From contig BPGC01000001.1 in NCBI GenBank assembly GCA_026002835.1, positions 1 through 64,000 of the forward strand: 64,000 bases of DNA, given 5' to 3'. The stretch comes from Candidatus Nitrosocaldaceae archaeon (lineage in GTDB: Archaea; Thermoproteota; Nitrososphaeria; Nitrososphaerales; Nitrosocaldaceae). Made by a program: the position numbers and the translations under genes. The notes under the pieces are model-generated. The model saw nothing but the letters and a program-made list of their open reading frames with translations, made no database searches and was not told the DNA's origin. Each line of letters starts with the position of its first letter. Position 1 is the stretch's first letter. Of the stretch, positions 53,200-60,041 are shown one piece after another.

Positions 53200-53720
53200 T
53201 GTTAGTAATAATGAACAAATCTGATATAACTTAGATTAATAATAGTCATCAATAAAGTAGGTGATTGACTATCATTATATATTAGTAAATAAAGGTAATA
53301 CATGATGAAGATAAAGCAATAGAATGATTAATAGATAAAGGATTGAAGAGATATGATAAATGTATATACTGTAATTATGATCATGATAAAGGATAATTGC
53401 TATAGATGCCATAAATGTAAATATAAATGGAGTATAAGATAGCATAAAGATACCATTTTGAATGAGATATCAGTATTAAAAGCTGTAAAGAATTGGAATT
53501 ATAATACATAAGATATTTCAATTAATAAGTAAAATCTATCAATAAAGATATGTATTACAAGGAGAAGCTGATGAAGTATATTTTATGATGAAAAAGGAAA
53601 GTATAATATATACAGATAAGTTCAGATCATAATGTTAGCTAAAATTATTTCTTAAAGAGTTAAGATACAATAATAGAGATATGTATTTGAGAAGATGATT
53701 AAAGTATTGATGAGTAATAA
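53200..53720 (+). pseudogene. Decayed IS1595-like transposase remnant
   Basis: Scattered frames keep a zinc ribbon typical of IS1595-type transposases: DKCIYCNYDH, then in another frame NCYRCHKCKYKWSIR, followed by KDTILNEISVLKAVKNWNY, and later DEVYFMMKK and IIYTDKFRS which recall the catalytic block. Many stops and frameshifts are present. It covers most of the 53137-53768 gap. The assignment rests on the double CxxC ribbon and the order of pieces. Confidence 0.5.
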
Positions 53721-53804
53721 TGGAATAATTACCAATATTTATAATAGTTCTTGTTACTTTAGGATTAATGGGGTCGAGGGGATTTGAACCCCTGACCTAC
53801 GGGT

Positions 53805-53859
53805 CAGCCCTGCAGCTCCAGATCAACATCATTCTTGCGTCAGATGACCCATACTACAT
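53805..53859 (-). other. 55-nt tRNA-Trp intron after position 37
   Basis: Canonical intron site. The bulge-helix-bulge reads exon stem GGG/CCC, central helix CTCC/GGGC (three of four pairs), bulges AG|A and TG|A, and an intron stem TGTAG/CTGCA. The intron also holds a nine-base exact complement of the anticodon loop region (ATCTGGAGC against GCTCCAGAT) and ATGATGT, a near match to box C, and CTGA at two places. Confidence 0.85.
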
Positions 53860-53868
53860 CTGGAGCCC

Positions 53869-53883
53869 TTAGCGGTTTTCACT
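53869..53883 (-). other. 15-nt tRNA-Trp intron after position 28
   Basis: AGTGAAAACCGCTAA interrupts the anticodon stem. Relaxed bulge-helix-bulge: GGCG pairs with CGCT, the bulges are AC|A and AA|G, and the intron loop is GT-GAAA-AC. Removal restores a perfect five-pair anticodon stem. Confidence 0.85.
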
Positions 53884-53903
53884 GTCGCCCTGCCGTGCTA
53901 GGC

Positions 53904-53918
53904 TTATCGCTCTATGGT
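53904..53918 (-). other. 15-nt tRNA-Trp intron after position 9
   Basis: ACCATAGAGCGATAA lies between A9 and G10. GTCG of the acceptor strand pairs with CGAT at the intron end, with bulges TA|A and AA|G, the same geometry as the intron after position 28. Removal restores the standard two-base link between acceptor and D stems. Confidence 0.8.
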
Positions 53919-53962
53919 TACGACCCCAAAGGCAGGGCTACATAAAAAGAGTTTTGTTTACA

Positions 53963-53970
53963 ATTTATAT
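53963..53970 (-). promoter_or_regulatory. TATA box for the tRNA-Trp gene
   Basis: ATATAAAT on the minus strand, centred about 39 bases before the mature 5' end. The expected transcription start near 53941 leaves a leader of about 14 bases, which includes GCCCTGCC (53938-53931). Confidence 0.45.
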
Positions 53971-54114
53971 CTATCTTCCCTTTGCATGTGCTCGTTTTGT
54001 ATGCTTCTCTAGATGCTCATGATCTAGAAATACAGCATTACAATATTTGCATATGGTTTTGTCTGCATTGTTCTTCTTGAATATATTCAGCATACATTTG
54101 CTGCCATGTAACAT
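53971..54114 (-). CDS. C2H2 zinc-finger mini-protein
   Basis: A 47-residue protein, ATG at 54114 to TAG at 53971-53973. It is nearly a single classic C2H2 finger: ICKYCNAVFLDHEHLEKHTKRAH, with two Cys (C-x2-C), hydrophobic F and L in place, and two His (H-x4-H). Such stand-alone fingers occur widely in Thaumarchaeota and may bind DNA, RNA or protein. It lies just upstream of the tRNA-Trp promoter on the same strand and is divergent from the coiled-coil gene at 54146. Confidence 0.8.
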   Translation of the reverse strand: MLHGSKCMLNIFKKNNADKTICKYCNAVFLDHEHLEKHTKRAHAKGR

Positions 54115-54145
54115 ATAATAAACGTTTGTAAGTTATACTTAATAA

Positions 54146-54958
54146 TTGAGAATCCCAAATAGTAAAGAGAGTGAGAGGATATTAGAACTTAATTCTATAT
54201 ATGATAATATTAGTAAAAAATGTCAATTAGTTATTAATAAACTGAAATGCTATGAAGAGATCAATATAATGCTTCCAGATCTTACTATAAGCAAACATAA
54301 TACCTTTAGAGAAGATAAATTCCAACAATTCCTTGAAAGAATAGCAGAGAATCTTCATTGGAATACAGAAGGAGTAAACATAACTACTACTGATGATCTA
54401 AAGAGAATGCATATAAAATTTGATACTAAAGTAAATAGACACAATATATCATGTTATCTATCTGTGCAATATCATACATTGCTATTTTATAGAACTGATG
54501 CTAATGTTATCAAACTTAAAGAAGAGTTAGATAAAACAGTTTTAGAGATTAATGCTATAGAGGAAGTAGTGAAAAGAGAAGAGAATAAGATAATAGAGGA
54601 AGAGATCAGATCTTTAGGTTATGATAAACTAGATGATCATGAACTTCTTATGCTATTATATAATAATGAAGAGGTAACTGCAAAGTTAGAAGATAAGATT
54701 AATGCAATAAAGAGTAAATACCCATATAATCAGCTTCTTGATAAGAGAGAGCAATTGTTAACTAAATTACAAGATTATGTTATAGAGGTATATACATTAG
54801 AAGATAGATTGATAGATTATATGCAACTTATGCAAGGAGAAGAAGGGTTATGTATATACTTTGATCTATCAATCAAGGATATAGATAGGATTAAAGATAT
54901 ACAACCTATAATAGATAGGATGTATGAAGTTAGTGATGCTATAGATAAGGCTATATGA
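54146..54958 (+). CDS. Helical coiled-coil protein, unknown
   Basis: A 270-residue soluble protein dominated by charged helices. A coiled coil spans about residues 130-240 (LKEELDKTVLEINAIEEVVKREENK split, LEDKINAIKSKY, LDKREQLLTKLQDYV). The middle (60-120) has a beta-like section including CYLSVQYHTLLFY. The start is TTG at 54146. No family is recognised. It is convergent with the XPF nuclease gene with an 8-base overlap. Confidence 0.65.
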   Translation: MRIPNSKESERILELNSIYDNISKKCQLVINKLKCYEEINIMLPDLTISKHNTFREDKFQQFLERIAENLHWNTEGVNITTTDDLKRMHIKFDTKVNRHNISCYLSVQYHTLLFYRTDANVIKLKEELDKTVLEINAIEEVVKREENKIIEEEIRSLGYDKLDDHELLMLLYNNEEVTAKLEDKINAIKSKYPYNQLLDKREQLLTKLQDYVIEVYTLEDRLIDYMQLMQGEEGLCIYFDLSIKDIDRIKDIQPIIDRMYEVSDAIDKAI

Positions 54959-55610
54959 ACCAACTGGTATCAAATTTTTCATTCTTTTCTATATAATTTG
55001 ATAAGAGTATCTTCTTCAATTTAGATGCTTTAGAATAACCTATAACCCTTGCCAATTCGCTAACATTAGCATTTATAACATTGTATGGAGAACCAAACCT
55101 TTCTAATAGTCTAATAGCAGATTTCTCTCCTATGCCTGGTAACGATGTAAGGATTGCTAATTGTTGCTCATATAATGAATTTCCTTTCTTTATCTTCTTC
55201 AGCATTGGTTTATTCTCTCTCTTTCTCTTTGCTAATGCTAACAGTATATATGCTGTATCTCTAGCAGAGTAAGAGTTTATCATAGGTATGTTAAGATCTA
55301 ATGCTATAGAGGATAATGCACCATATACAATCAATGGATTCTCTATAACCTCTTCTATTGGTTTATCATGCTCTATTATTATCAATACTTTAGTATAATA
55401 TTTAAGCATGTTAGAGCATTGTATGAATAATCTATTATCATAAATAGATTTTACAAGATCTCTCATGCTTTTCCTCTCAACTACAACCTCGGGTAATGGT
55501 ATATAATCTCCAACCTCTAGATGTTTATACTCTACTCTAACTCCTAATTCTTCCAATTCATCTGGTACTTTACTATTCTTCTCTCTATCATCTACTATTA
55601 TCCTTATCAT
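54951..55610 (-). CDS. xpf: XPF/Mus81-type structure-specific endonuclease
   Basis: A 219-residue short archaeal XPF, lacking the helicase domain found in euryarchaeal Hef. The nuclease core has IIVDDREKN, HLEVGDYIPLPEVVVERKSMRDLVKSI with the ERKxxxD catalytic motif, and a tandem helix-hairpin-helix region at about 145-205 (LTSLPGIGEKSAIRLLERFG, SELARVIGYSKASKLKKIL). It cuts 3' flaps and branched DNA. The C-terminus (KFDTSWFI) is not a clear PCNA-binding box, though crenarchaeal enzymes use one. Confidence 0.93.
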   Translation of the reverse strand: MIRIIVDDREKNSKVPDELEELGVRVEYKHLEVGDYIPLPEVVVERKSMRDLVKSIYDNRLFIQCSNMLKYYTKVLIIIEHDKPIEEVIENPLIVYGALSSIALDLNIPMINSYSARDTAYILLALAKRKRENKPMLKKIKKGNSLYEQQLAILTSLPGIGEKSAIRLLERFGSPYNVINANVSELARVIGYSKASKLKKILLSNYIEKNEKFDTSWFI

Positions 55611-55639
55611 ATTAGCATATCAATAAAAATTGTTATTAA

Positions 55640-56824
55640 TCATTCTGCTTTATACTGTTCCTCTCCAGCATATCTTATCGAACCTTTGCCTTTCTTATAC
55701 TTCTCAGCACTCTTATCTAGATGCCTCTTCAATGCATTACTTACATTATCAAATGTGTTTGCTAGATCCCAGCCTACATCTGTATATGTTACATTCTCTT
55801 TAGGAGTTATTACATGAATATCAACCTCATACCTTCTCCTTTCTCCAGTAACATCCTTTACTTTAATCCTACACCTAGCCTCTAGTATATCTGGATGAGA
55901 TTTTCTAAGTAATTGTAATGTACTTAAGAACTTCGATTTCGCTAACTCTGCTTCTACTGGATCTTCTGGTAAGCCTACTATATAAGCAGGGATCTCATCT
56001 TTAACCATTTCCTGCATTAAACCTACTAGATCTCTAACCGTGATTATCCCTTGCACCTCTTCACTTAATGTTACTAATGTATATGAAGAGCCTCGATCCA
56101 TTATTACATCTACTACATGCCTAATACTATCGCTTATATCTACAGTTATAACATCCTTATCTGCAATGCCTTTAACCTCAAAGTTAAGGTTCCCCATCAG
56201 ACCTTTCCTCTTAGGAGTCATCATATCTGGTCTTTCTGGAGGAACTAATATCTCAACTAGATGTGAAGAGGTTACAATTGCTAATGCTTTCTTATCTTCA
56301 ACAACTGGTAGATGATCTATTCTATTCTTAACCATGATATTCTTGGCACCAGCAGCCTTCTCTTCTCCTCTAATCATTATGGGATTTGGTGTCATAAGAC
56401 TTGATGCTTTTATATTAAGGTCTATACTATTTAGATGCTTAATTATATAATTACTATTTATCTGTCCTATTATTCCATCCTCAACAACTGGCAATGCTCT
56501 GAGCCTATAATGCCCTAATAAACCAGCAGCTTTTGCTAGAGTATCTCCTTTCTTCAATGCTGGTATTACTTTCCCTACCATAGATGGTTTTGCTGTATGA
56601 ACGTTCTTATACTCTAGTATATCACGTACATTTAAACTGACTATCTTATCATTATATTCAATGAAGACTTGATATGCATTATTCTCTTTAAGTAATCCTA
56701 TAATCTCTGATATTCTATTATCTGGCTTTGCTAGTAATGGCTCTTCTATAAAATCATCTATCTTAGCATTGCGTATAGGTTCTAATGCTCTGTAAAGATC
56801 CTCAGACATCGTTTTGATTACCAT
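55640..56824 (-). CDS. Protein with four CBS motifs and HPF-like C-terminal domain
   Basis: About 394 residues. Four CBS motifs in two Bateman pairs are visible (IGLLKENNAYQVFIEY; LAKAAGLLGHYRLRALPVVEDG; IMVKNRIDHLPVVEDKKA; VVDVIMDRGSSYTLVTL). These bind adenine nucleotides. The last 100 residues (ILEARCRIKVKDVTGERRRYEVDIHVITP, GWDLANTFDNVSNALKRHL) resemble the ribosome hibernation factor fold (HPF/YfiA). Together this suggests a ribosome-silencing factor switched by energy charge. TTG at 56830, ATG at 56824 or ATG at 56809 could be the start. Confidence 0.75.
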   Translation of the reverse strand: MVIKTMSEDLYRALEPIRNAKIDDFIEEPLLAKPDNRISEIIGLLKENNAYQVFIEYNDKIVSLNVRDILEYKNVHTAKPSMVGKVIPALKKGDTLAKAAGLLGHYRLRALPVVEDGIIGQINSNYIIKHLNSIDLNIKASSLMTPNPIMIRGEEKAAGAKNIMVKNRIDHLPVVEDKKALAIVTSSHLVEILVPPERPDMMTPKRKGLMGNLNFEVKGIADKDVITVDISDSIRHVVDVIMDRGSSYTLVTLSEEVQGIITVRDLVGLMQEMVKDEIPAYIVGLPEDPVEAELAKSKFLSTLQLLRKSHPDILEARCRIKVKDVTGERRRYEVDIHVITPKENVTYTDVGWDLANTFDNVSNALKRHLDKSAEKYKKGKGSIRYAGEEQYKAE

Positions 56825-56904
56825 ACGCAATATTCATAACATAGCCTTTATAAAAATGCATCAATGATGCTAAGTATTAATTATAGATATGTGCATATAT
56901 ACGC

Positions 56905-57534
56905 ATGATAACTAGATTTAAAGATAGAAGAGATGCTGGTGCAAAGTTAGCAGAAAAGTTATATCATCTTAAAGGAGAAGATACTCTTGTATTAGCAATC
57001 CCTAGAGGAGGTGTTATAGTTGGTGATGTTATTGCTAAAACTCTAGATTCTAAATTGGATGTTGTATGCCCAAGAAAGCTAGGAGCGTTAGGAAACCCAG
57101 AACTAGCTATAGGAGCAATTATGCATGATGGAACATACATCCTTAATGAAAATATAATTAGAATGCTTAGGATACCCGATAATTATATAAGAGAAGAGAT
57201 GGAGAAAAAGAAACAAGAAGCGCTTAAACGTTTAATGTTGTATAGAGGCAATGATAGATATGAGTTAGATAATAAGACTATAATATTAGTAGATGATGGT
57301 GTAGCAACTGGTGCTACTGCTCTAGTTGCTGCTAAATGGCTAACAATGCATAATATTAAAAGATTGATAATAGCTATGCCAGTTGGACCTCCAGATACAC
57401 TTGAAAGATTGAGACAATTTGGAGATGTTATAGCAATATTAATGCCATATGACTTTGGAGCAGTAGGAGAATTTTATGATGATTTTGGTGAAGTTGACGA
57501 TTCAACCGTATTGAGAGTATTAGCAAACTATTAA
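56905..57534 (+). CDS. Phosphoribosyltransferase-domain protein
   Basis: A 209-residue type-I phosphoribosyltransferase fold. N-terminus ITRFKDRRDAGAKLAEKL, the segment AIPRGGVIVGDVIA, CPRKLGALGNPELAIGAI, and the PRPP loop TIILVDDGVATGATALVAA. This is the branch often labelled predicted phosphoribosyltransferase, whose substrate is not known. A C-terminal segment (VGPPDTLERLRQFGDVIAILMP) is characteristic of it. It stands 80 bases from the divergent CBS gene. Confidence 0.88.
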   Translation: MITRFKDRRDAGAKLAEKLYHLKGEDTLVLAIPRGGVIVGDVIAKTLDSKLDVVCPRKLGALGNPELAIGAIMHDGTYILNENIIRMLRIPDNYIREEMEKKKQEALKRLMLYRGNDRYELDNKTIILVDDGVATGATALVAAKWLTMHNIKRLIIAMPVGPPDTLERLRQFGDVIAILMPYDFGAVGEFYDDFGEVDDSTVLRVLANY

Positions 57535-57558
57535 TTACCAAATAATTATATTAATTAA

Positions 57559-57855
57559 ATGATGGCATTATATGGCATATATGGAGAGCATACAGTAGAT
57601 AACTGCCCTTTAACAAACAGAGAGAGTAGGCAAGTAATGCTTGATCTAGATGTAAAGAATGCTAGTATAAAATTCATAGGCATGTATCATTCAGCATTAG
57701 AGCATACGTTCCTATGGGTAGTTGAGGCTGATAATGCACATACGATTCAAAAGTTCTTGATTGATAGTAAGGTTGCAAGATTCAATTCAGCAAAGATCGT
57801 TCCTTTAGGAACGTTTGATAACCTTCTAAATACATTAAGGAGTATTGAGACATAA
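57559..57855 (+). CDS. Small conserved alpha/beta protein, unknown
   Basis: A 98-residue protein (MALYGIYGEHTVDNCPLTN, FIGMYHSALEHTFLWVVEAD, IQKFLIDSKVARFNSAKIVPL). The beta-alpha-beta rhythm suggests a dimeric ferredoxin-like fold (DUF3303-like). A cysteine and histidines are near the N-terminus (EHTVDNCP and YHSALEH), a possible metal or substrate site. It lies 24 bases after the phosphoribosyltransferase gene and 31 before nadE, so the three may form an operon. Confidence 0.65.
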   Translation: MMALYGIYGEHTVDNCPLTNRESRQVMLDLDVKNASIKFIGMYHSALEHTFLWVVEADNAHTIQKFLIDSKVARFNSAKIVPLGTFDNLLNTLRSIET

Positions 57856-57886
57856 GATTATATTTTATATATAAGATAAGGTTGTT

Positions 57887-58663
57887 ATGAATGATATATT
57901 AGATAAAATAAGGAATATAGATTATGAGAATATAAAGGATAAGATAGTATCATTCCTAAGATATGAATCTATCAATACTAATAGAAATTTTGTATTGGGT
58001 TTGAGTGGAGGTATAGATTCTTCAGTAGTTGCTGCTCTTGCATCTTTAAGTAATATAGATACATTAGTATTAATCATGCCATACTCTAAAACAACACCAA
58101 GAGATGATGTTAATGATGCTATATCAGTTGCTGAAAGATTTAACTTAAATTATAAGGTAATTGAATTGGATGAGATGTATGAAGATATATTGAATAACTT
58201 GCCAGAAAATAGATATGCTGCTGGTAATCTATTGGCAAGATTAAGGATGTGTTTATTATATTATTATGCAAACCTAAATAATAGTTTGGTGTTAGGCACA
58301 AGTGATAGAAGCGAGTTATTAATTGGCTATTTTACAAAATATGGAGATGGAGCTGCAGATCTATTACCAATAGCAAATCTATACAAGTTACAAGTTAGAG
58401 AACTTGCAAAGCATTTAGATATAGATGCGAAGATTATTAAGAAGAAGAGCAGTCCTAGATTATGGGAAGATCATACAGCAGAAGAAGAACTAGGTTTAAG
58501 TTATGAAGAGATAGATGCAATCCTTTATTGTTTATTTGATGAGAGGATTAGTATTAATGATCTTATTAAATTATTTGATAAGAAGAAGGTAGATAAGATA
58601 TTAACATTACACAGGAATGCTAACCATAAACGTAGCATGCCAAAGATATGCATCTTACAATGA
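57887..58663 (+). CDS. nadE: NAD synthase (ammonia-dependent)
   Basis: A 258-residue enzyme that amidates nicotinate adenine dinucleotide to NAD. The PP-loop is VLGLSGGIDSSVVAALA (about 38-54). RLRMCLLYYYAN, LGTSDRSELLIGYFTKYGD and ADLLPIANLYKLQVRELAKHL are the standard NadE segments. It lacks a glutaminase domain so it uses free ammonia, which suits an ammonia oxidiser. Its C-terminal HKRSMPKI is like the family. Confidence 0.95.
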   Translation: MNDILDKIRNIDYENIKDKIVSFLRYESINTNRNFVLGLSGGIDSSVVAALASLSNIDTLVLIMPYSKTTPRDDVNDAISVAERFNLNYKVIELDEMYEDILNNLPENRYAAGNLLARLRMCLLYYYANLNNSLVLGTSDRSELLIGYFTKYGDGAADLLPIANLYKLQVRELAKHLDIDAKIIKKKSSPRLWEDHTAEEELGLSYEEIDAILYCLFDERISINDLIKLFDKKKVDKILTLHRNANHKRSMPKICILQ

Positions 58664-58676
58664 AAAATGGGTTTTG

Positions 58677-58823
58677 TTATGTTGCCTTACCTATCTTGTA
58701 TATCTTCGTTCCACAGACTGGGCATGTTCCTCTTACTGCTGGTCTATTATTCTTCATAGTAACCTCTTCTGGATCTTTGATCTCGACCTTCTTCTTACAT
58801 TTTACGCAATACCCTTCTACCAT
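58677..58823 (-). CDS. Zinc-ribbon mini-protein (DUF5679-like)
   Basis: A 48-residue protein, ATG at 58823 to TAA at 58677-58679. Two CxxC knuckles, GYCVKCKKKVEI and GTCPVCGTKIYKI, frame KDPEEVTMKNNRPAVRG. This is the layout of the small archaeal zinc ribbons labelled DUF5679. The role is unknown; nucleic acid or ribosome binding is likely. It is convergent with nadE, 13 bases from its stop. Confidence 0.85.
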   Translation of the reverse strand: MVEGYCVKCKKKVEIKDPEEVTMKNNRPAVRGTCPVCGTKIYKIGKAT

Positions 58824-58954
58824 TACAGATAGCGAGGTATGAACATATTTATGAACTTTCGTATCAAAATATATCTCTAGTTAACTAAAATAGTATTAGC
58901 TATATATACCATAGATATATTTAAATAAATCTAGAATAAATATTTTAATAATAT

Positions 58955-59746
58955 ATGAGTAAATATAAACAAGAATCTTTAATACATTGGAATGAATTTG
59001 CAGAAACATATCATAAATTGTTTGCTTTAAGAAGAACTGGTCCATTTAGTAGCATAGAAGAGTTATTGAGGATAGCAGATATTAAAGAAGGTGATTATGT
59101 AGTAGATATAGCTACTGGTAGCGGAGCAGTTGCTAGAGAGGTTATAAAGGTAACAAAGCATGTAATTGGAATAGATCTAGCAAGAAACATGCTTAAACTA
59201 GCAAAAGATAGTAATCTAATGCTTCTACAGATGGATGCTGAGCATCTAGGTTTTAAGGATGATATATTTGATCTAGCATTATGTCAGTTTGGCTTTATGT
59301 TATTCCCAAATCATAGAAAGGCATTGTATGATATAAAAAGAGTGTTGAAAGATAATGGTAGATTTATATGCTCAGTGCATGGCTCTATAGATAAAGTTCC
59401 ATATTTTAGAATAATATCAGAAGCTATATTGAAGAATAAACCAGATGCATTCCCAAAAGATAGACCAAATCCTACTAGATTTGGAGATATCAGTCTTTTA
59501 ACTAGAGAATTGAGAACTTGTTTTGATAAGATAAAGATTTATAGATATAATTATTATTATAGAGTAGGATCTTTTGAAGAGTATTGGAGAGATTTTCTTA
59601 ATAGTTTAACATATAGCATGAAAGAGAGATTGAAAAATAAACTTGATAATATAAAAGAAGATGCTAGAAGATTAACTATTGAGTATATAGATAATGAGGG
59701 ATTAGAATTTCCATGGGAAGTTATAATAGCTGAAGCAAGTAAATAA
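58955..59746 (+). CDS. Class-I SAM-dependent methyltransferase
   Basis: A 263-residue UbiE/Coq5-like enzyme. Motif I is VVDIATGSGAVAREV (about 49-63), the acidic end of strand 2 is IGIDLARNML, motif post-I QMDAEHLGF and motif II FDLALCQFGFMLF. KRVLKDNGRFICSVHG completes the fold. The substrate is unknown; UbiE-like enzymes methylate quinones or small molecules. A TATA-like TTAAATAAAT at 58919-58928 lies about 31 bases before the ATG. Confidence 0.88.
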   Translation: MSKYKQESLIHWNEFAETYHKLFALRRTGPFSSIEELLRIADIKEGDYVVDIATGSGAVAREVIKVTKHVIGIDLARNMLKLAKDSNLMLLQMDAEHLGFKDDIFDLALCQFGFMLFPNHRKALYDIKRVLKDNGRFICSVHGSIDKVPYFRIISEAILKNKPDAFPKDRPNPTRFGDISLLTRELRTCFDKIKIYRYNYYYRVGSFEEYWRDFLNSLTYSMKERLKNKLDNIKEDARRLTIEYIDNEGLEFPWEVIIAEASK

Positions 59747-59871
59747 TATAAATATTTAATTTTTCATAAAAAGATTCACACATTATTTATACTGATAGAC
59801 ATATCTAGAGAGATAATATGTAACAAACAAAATCATAATACTTGATAATAAATTAATGAAGATTATATAAT

Positions 59872-59906
59872 ATACATAAGTTGTAATACATAACAATCTT
59901 ATGTAT
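59872..59906. repeat. 9-bp inverted repeat upstream of the TrmB-like gene
   Basis: ATACATAAG (59872-59880) and CTTATGTAT (59898-59906) are perfect reverse complements, 17 bases apart, in the otherwise empty 59747-60041 gap. The site could be an operator for a dimeric regulator or a weak hairpin. It is over 100 bases upstream of the TATA box of the next gene. Confidence 0.35.
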
Positions 59907-60010
59907 GTATAAAACCATAGTATACATTATATACTATTAACTTGCTATTATCAATAATTTAATAAATAATATATAAAATATTTGTATCAAATAACGATTA
60001 TACACAAATA

Positions 60011-60020
60011 TTTTATATAT
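60011..60020 (+). promoter_or_regulatory. TATA box for the TrmB-like gene
   Basis: TTTTATATAT centred 26 bases before ATG 60042, so transcription would start at the ATG itself (leaderless). This favours the 60042 start over an upstream in-frame ATG-less extension from 59982. Confidence 0.6.
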
Positions 60021-60041
60021 CTGTATTACGAGAATATTCAT

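Larger units (their letters stand above)
53769..53927 (-). tRNA. tRNA-Trp(CCA) with three introns
   Basis: Read from 53927, the ends are GGGGTCG and CGACCCC with discriminator A (acceptor, 7 perfect pairs). After removing three inserts the mature 74-nt molecule is regular: T8 A9; D arm GCCTAGCACGGCAGGGC with A14, G18G19 and A21; G26; anticodon stem ACGGG/CCCGT (5 perfect pairs); loop CTCCAGA with anticodon CCA; variable loop AGGTC giving the G15-C48 pair; T arm AGGGG TTCAAAT CCCCT. The gene has no encoded CCA tail. Introns lie after positions 9, 28 and 37. The anticodon and loop match tryptophan tRNAs, which often carry introns in archaea. Confidence 0.93.

Noticed and set aside
53931..53938. 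Possible permuted or split tRNA at the tRNA-Trp locus, because of the extra complementary GCCCTGCC
   Set aside because: The 5' and 3' acceptor strands are in the normal order and all three inserts are explained by bulge-helix-bulge introns, so permutation is not needed.
54146..54958. SMC-like or phage-type identity for the coiled-coil protein
   Set aside because: No Walker motifs or phage neighbours; the coiled coil alone is not enough.
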